Shown here: positions 61,359-64,000 of the stretch, piece after piece
Layout: each line of letters begins with the position of its first letter
How positions within the stretch are numbered: the first letter of the stretch is position 1
Assembly: GCA_023262855.1 (NCBI GenBank)
Contig: JALQYQ010000005.1
Span: 20,781-84,780, forward strand
From: Crocinitomicaceae bacterium
GTDB lineage: Bacteria; Bacteroidota; Bacteroidia; Flavobacteriales_D; Crocinitomicaceae
DNA length: 64,000 nt
Reading direction: 5' to 3'
Translations under genes and position numbers: made by a program
The notes under the pieces: generated by a model
The model's database searches: none
Told to the model about the DNA's origin: nothing
The model's input: the letters and a program-made list of their open reading frames with translations, nothing else

Positions 61359-62051
61359 ATGCAACAAGCTAGCAAAGGACATACATTACTATTAATCGAT
61401 GATGAACCAGATATCATTGAATTTTTAACCTATAATTTGAAAAAAGAAGGCTATAAAGTATTTAGTGCTTCAAATGGTGAAGAAGGCGTGAAAATGGTTC
61501 AACAAATTCATCCCTCTTTAATATTGCTTGATGTTATGATGCCTAAGATGGATGGGATTGAAACCTGTCAAATCATTCGAAAAGACTTAAATATTACACA
61601 ACCGATCATTGCGTTTTTAACATCTAGAGCTGAAGATTATTCTCAAATCGCTGGATTTGAAGCTGGTGCAGACGATTATATTTCTAAACCAGTTCGTCCA
61701 AGATTATTGATAAGTAAAGTAGAATCACTTTTACGCAGATTGGATCGTCCTGTCAACGAATTAAGTGCTCAAACAGAATCCAAATTAAAAATCGATCGCG
61801 AGAAATTCAAAGTTGAAATGAATGGATTGACGCTTTTATTGCCAAAAAAAGAATTCGAATTATTAGAATTGTTAGCAAGTCGCCCAGGGAAAGTTTATAC
61901 AAGAGACCAAATTCTATCAATCGTTTGGGGCAATGAAACAATAGTTGGTGAAAGAACTATAGATGTTCATATCAGAAAATTACGAGAAAAGCTGGGAGAT
62001 GATTATATTCGTACAATAAAAGGCGTCGGATATACCTTCAGCGAAAAGTGA
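61359..62051 (+). CDS. PhoB-like response regulator
   Basis: The 230-residue OmpR-type regulator has a receiver with Asp58 (ILLDVMMPKMDG) and a winged-helix output (DVHIRKLREKLGDDYIRTIKGVGYTFSEK). The GTG start of the kinase gene overlaps its TGA stop. It is closely similar to the regulator at 55604-56278. PhoB-type control of phosphate genes is the likely reading, but no pho box was confirmed. Confidence 0.92.
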   Translation: MQQASKGHTLLLIDDEPDIIEFLTYNLKKEGYKVFSASNGEEGVKMVQQIHPSLILLDVMMPKMDGIETCQIIRKDLNITQPIIAFLTSRAEDYSQIAGFEAGADDYISKPVRPRLLISKVESLLRRLDRPVNELSAQTESKLKIDREKFKVEMNGLTLLLPKKEFELLELLASRPGKVYTRDQILSIVWGNETIVGERTIDVHIRKLREKLGDDYIRTIKGVGYTFSEK

Positions 62052-63133
62052 AAAATTTAAAACCCATACATTTATTAATCGGAGGAAGTGCAATTATTGT
62101 AGTACTCACCTTCATTATTACATTCATCATCGATTTACAGGTGATGAATTTTCCTTTTTGGGTATTAATAGGATTACCATTTACTACAGGCCTCATTTCT
62201 TTTGGAGTTTTTTATTTTTTCATTAAATACTTCATAAACGATCGTTTGAAAGTGTTGTATAAATCTATTCGCAAAGGAAAAATTACTCCTGAAAACGATT
62301 TACAATTTAAAATCACAGATGACGTAATCGCCAATGCTGAAAAAGAAACACAACTGTGGACAGAAGAAAGAAACAAAGAGATTTCCAAACTAAAAGAGCA
62401 AGAAGCATTTCGAAGAGAATTCCTTGGAAACCTTGCTCATGAACTTAAAACACCAATTTTTTCAATTCAAGGATATATATTAACCTTACTAGATGGCGGA
62501 TTAGAAGATGAAAATGTAAACAGATCCTTTTTGGAACGTGCTTCAAAAGCTACCGATCGAATGGTAAATATCATTGAAGATTTAGATCAAATCACAAAAC
62601 TCGAAGCGGATGCCTTAAAATTGGAACTCCGCCCATTTGATATTGTTGAATTGACAAAAGAAGTTTTTGAATCATTGGAAATAATAGCTCAAGAAAAAAA
62701 TATCAAATTAACCTTTGCAAAAGATTACGGATCTAAATTCGTAATAGGTGATAAAAGTAAAATTGCTCAAGTTTTAACCAACTTAATTTCTAACTCAATT
62801 TTCTACGGTAACAAGGGAGGAACAACAATTGTACGTTTCTATTTAATGGACGATATAATCACAACAGAAGTTTCTGATAATGGGCCTGGAATAGAGGCTA
62901 ATCATATTCCTAGATTATTTGAAAGGTTTTACCGTGTTGAGAAAAGTCGCAACCGAAATGATGGAGGTTCTGGTTTGGGATTAGCAATTTGCAAGCATAT
63001 CATTGAATCGCATGGACAAACGATTTCAGTAAGAAGTACTTATGGGGTTGGAAGTACGTTTTTCTTTAGTTTAGATAAGAGTAAAACACAATCAGCTGGT
63101 TTATACTCTTCTAGGGGAGTGCAAATAAAGTAA
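62048..63133 (+). CDS. PhoR-like sensor histidine kinase
   Basis: The 361-residue kinase uses a GTG start overlapping the regulator stop (GTGA). It has two membrane segments (about 8-30 and 35-62) with almost no periplasmic loop, a linker, HisKA with His131 in NLAHELKTPIFSIQGY, and HATPase with N box ILTNLISNSIFYG, G1 DNGPGI, F box RFYRVEKSRNR and G2 GGSGLGLAICKHI. The tiny sensor loop fits PhoR-type kinases that sense through transport complexes. It is the expected partner of the regulator upstream. Confidence 0.93.
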   Translation: MKNLKPIHLLIGGSAIIVVLTFIITFIIDLQVMNFPFWVLIGLPFTTGLISFGVFYFFIKYFINDRLKVLYKSIRKGKITPENDLQFKITDDVIANAEKETQLWTEERNKEISKLKEQEAFRREFLGNLAHELKTPIFSIQGYILTLLDGGLEDENVNRSFLERASKATDRMVNIIEDLDQITKLEADALKLELRPFDIVELTKEVFESLEIIAQEKNIKLTFAKDYGSKFVIGDKSKIAQVLTNLISNSIFYGNKGGTTIVRFYLMDDIITTEVSDNGPGIEANHIPRLFERFYRVEKSRNRNDGGSGLGLAICKHIIESHGQTISVRSTYGVGSTFFFSLDKSKTQSAGLYSSRGVQIK

Positions 63134-63134
63134 A

Positions 63135-63626
63135 TTATTCAAATTCTTCTTTATCCTTTCTTTTACCAAAACTAAATGTGCTCTGTAGAATATAACTGTA
63201 TACAACCGAAATCACTGTTGTTACTAGTCTAGAAGGCGTTGGATAAAACTTCATAACATCAACAAATAACTTCATGCATAAGTAACTTAATCCAATTGCT
63301 CCCAAAGCAACCATCAAATAACGTACAAATTGAATTCTACCTGGGATATTTGAATCTTGGAACGTGATGTACTTATTCAATAAAAAGCCCGTCATAAAGG
63401 TAATTGGAAATACAAAAAACAACGACGCTATATGTGAACTAAGAACAAAATAATGAAGATCTACATCTTCTTTTCGAAAAATGTAGTGGTAAAATAAAAA
63501 GTATAGCACCAAATCAAAAACAAGATTACCTCCGCCACACACTGCATATCTGAATGTTTTCAAAGGCATGAATCGACTAAAAATAAAATAGAACGAATCA
63601 ATTATCTTAATGAGTATTTTTTGCAT
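63135..63626 (-). CDS. GtrA-family membrane protein
   Basis: The 163-residue protein has four membrane segments and the GtrA start RYAVCGGGNLVFDLVLYFLFY, then GFLLNKYITFQDS and YLCMKLFVDV. GtrA-like proteins are thought to flip lipid-linked sugars or take part in polysaccharide modification. The stop lies one base beyond the end of the convergent kinase gene. No glycosyltransferase is adjacent. Confidence 0.85.
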   Translation of the reverse strand: MQKILIKIIDSFYFIFSRFMPLKTFRYAVCGGGNLVFDLVLYFLFYHYIFRKEDVDLHYFVLSSHIASLFFVFPITFMTGFLLNKYITFQDSNIPGRIQFVRYLMVALGAIGLSYLCMKLFVDVMKFYPTPSRLVTTVISVVYSYILQSTFSFGKRKDKEEFE

Positions 63627-63842
63627 GTTTACTATTGAGGTTCAAAAGTAGTCAATTAAACAGTTTCAAGATATATATCTCTGTAAATAAACTCTTAAAT
63701 CCTTTGAATCGATTATAGTTTAAATCAAAGAAAATAACTAGAATCTAATACAGTTATCTAATTCTTACAATTCAGAAGTGTGTATCGACTTAGCGTTTCA
63801 AGTTTATGACTTACAGATTCTCCAGCTAAATTTTTCAAAAAA

Positions 63843-63876
63843 CAAAAAACCCTTACCAGAAACTGATAAGGGTTTA
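63843..63876 (-). terminator. rRNA operon terminator after 5S
   Basis: On the plus strand AAACCCTTA...TAAGGGTTT (63846-63854, 63867-63875) form a hairpin, and the A run on the left is a T run on the minus strand. It lies directly past the 5S rRNA 3' end. The stretch 63627-63842 before it holds only a small AGATATATATCT palindrome (63669-63680); I see no gene there. Confidence 0.75.
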
Positions 63877-63880
63877 AAAA

Positions 63881-63990
<110 letters not shown>

Positions 63991-64000
63991 AAAACGTTAA

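Overview
The window looks like chromosomal DNA from a Bacteroidota bacterium, probably order Flavobacteriales and possibly a Fluviicola-like Crocinitomicaceae. That placement is inferred from protein families and not from a search. The evidence is an AT-rich composition, promoters of the TTG-N19-TAnnTTTG type, weak or absent Shine-Dalgarno sequences, two type IX secretion (T9SS) C-terminal sorting domains, a GldA-like gliding ABC ATPase, a DUF5723/TSP3/OmpA protein, a TonB-dependent receptor with a carboxypeptidase-regulatory N-terminus, and RprY-like and PhoB/PhoR-like regulators. No phage, transposase, CRISPR array or tRNA gene was seen. One rRNA gene (5S, minus strand) lies at the right edge and probably ends an rRNA operon that continues beyond the window.

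Layout. 1-12.8 kb: an LpxD-like acyltransferase behind a truncated sensor/phosphatase gene, a CDF metal exporter, a DoxX-like membrane protein, a fused E1 alpha/beta 2-oxoacid dehydrogenase, a HisKA_2 sensor kinase, a Fic protein with an HTH, a DPP-IV-like peptidase, DUF2461, a small acidic protein and a hotdog thioesterase. 12.9-23.2 kb: a fatty-acid beta-oxidation set (MarR regulator, FadN-type bifunctional enzyme, thiolase, and a separate acyl-CoA dehydrogenase). The set is interrupted by a four-helix-bundle gene, a DEAD-box helicase and a three-gene module of small Cys protein, MbnP-like lipoprotein and MbnH-like di-heme peroxidase. The MarR gene and the acyl-CoA dehydrogenase share a TATGC-N2-GCATA palindrome in their upstream regions.

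23.2-39.1 kb: RNase HII, a large unknown membrane-anchored protein, the OmpA/TSP3 protein, Lnt, PurB with an unknown secreted partner, an EI24 membrane protein, a TPR/PD40 protein, a DUF4139 protein with an inserted carboxypeptidase-regulatory domain, and TruA. 39.1-39.6 kb: an ArsR-type regulator bracketed by two near-identical long palindromes, one of them a perfect 38-mer. 39.6-50.1 kb: TyrS-GldA, the rsgA-dtd-mazG-degenerate DEAD operon, a NUDIX/YjbR/NTP-pyrophosphohydrolase operon, an FGE-sulfatase-fold protein, AroA with DAHP synthase-chorismate mutase, and an alpha/beta hydrolase.

50.1-63.6 kb is surface and signalling: a translationally coupled CotH-lipoprotein-DUF2490 operon, TsaB overlapping an RprY-like regulator, then a PhoB-like regulator, a TonB receptor, a T9SS-exported PKD protein, a second PhoB-like regulator and its PhoR-like kinase, and a GtrA protein. 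Nearly every convergent or operon boundary carries a recognisable hairpin terminator. Several genes have their -7 element only 3-7 nt before ATG, which predicts leaderless or nearly leaderless mRNAs.
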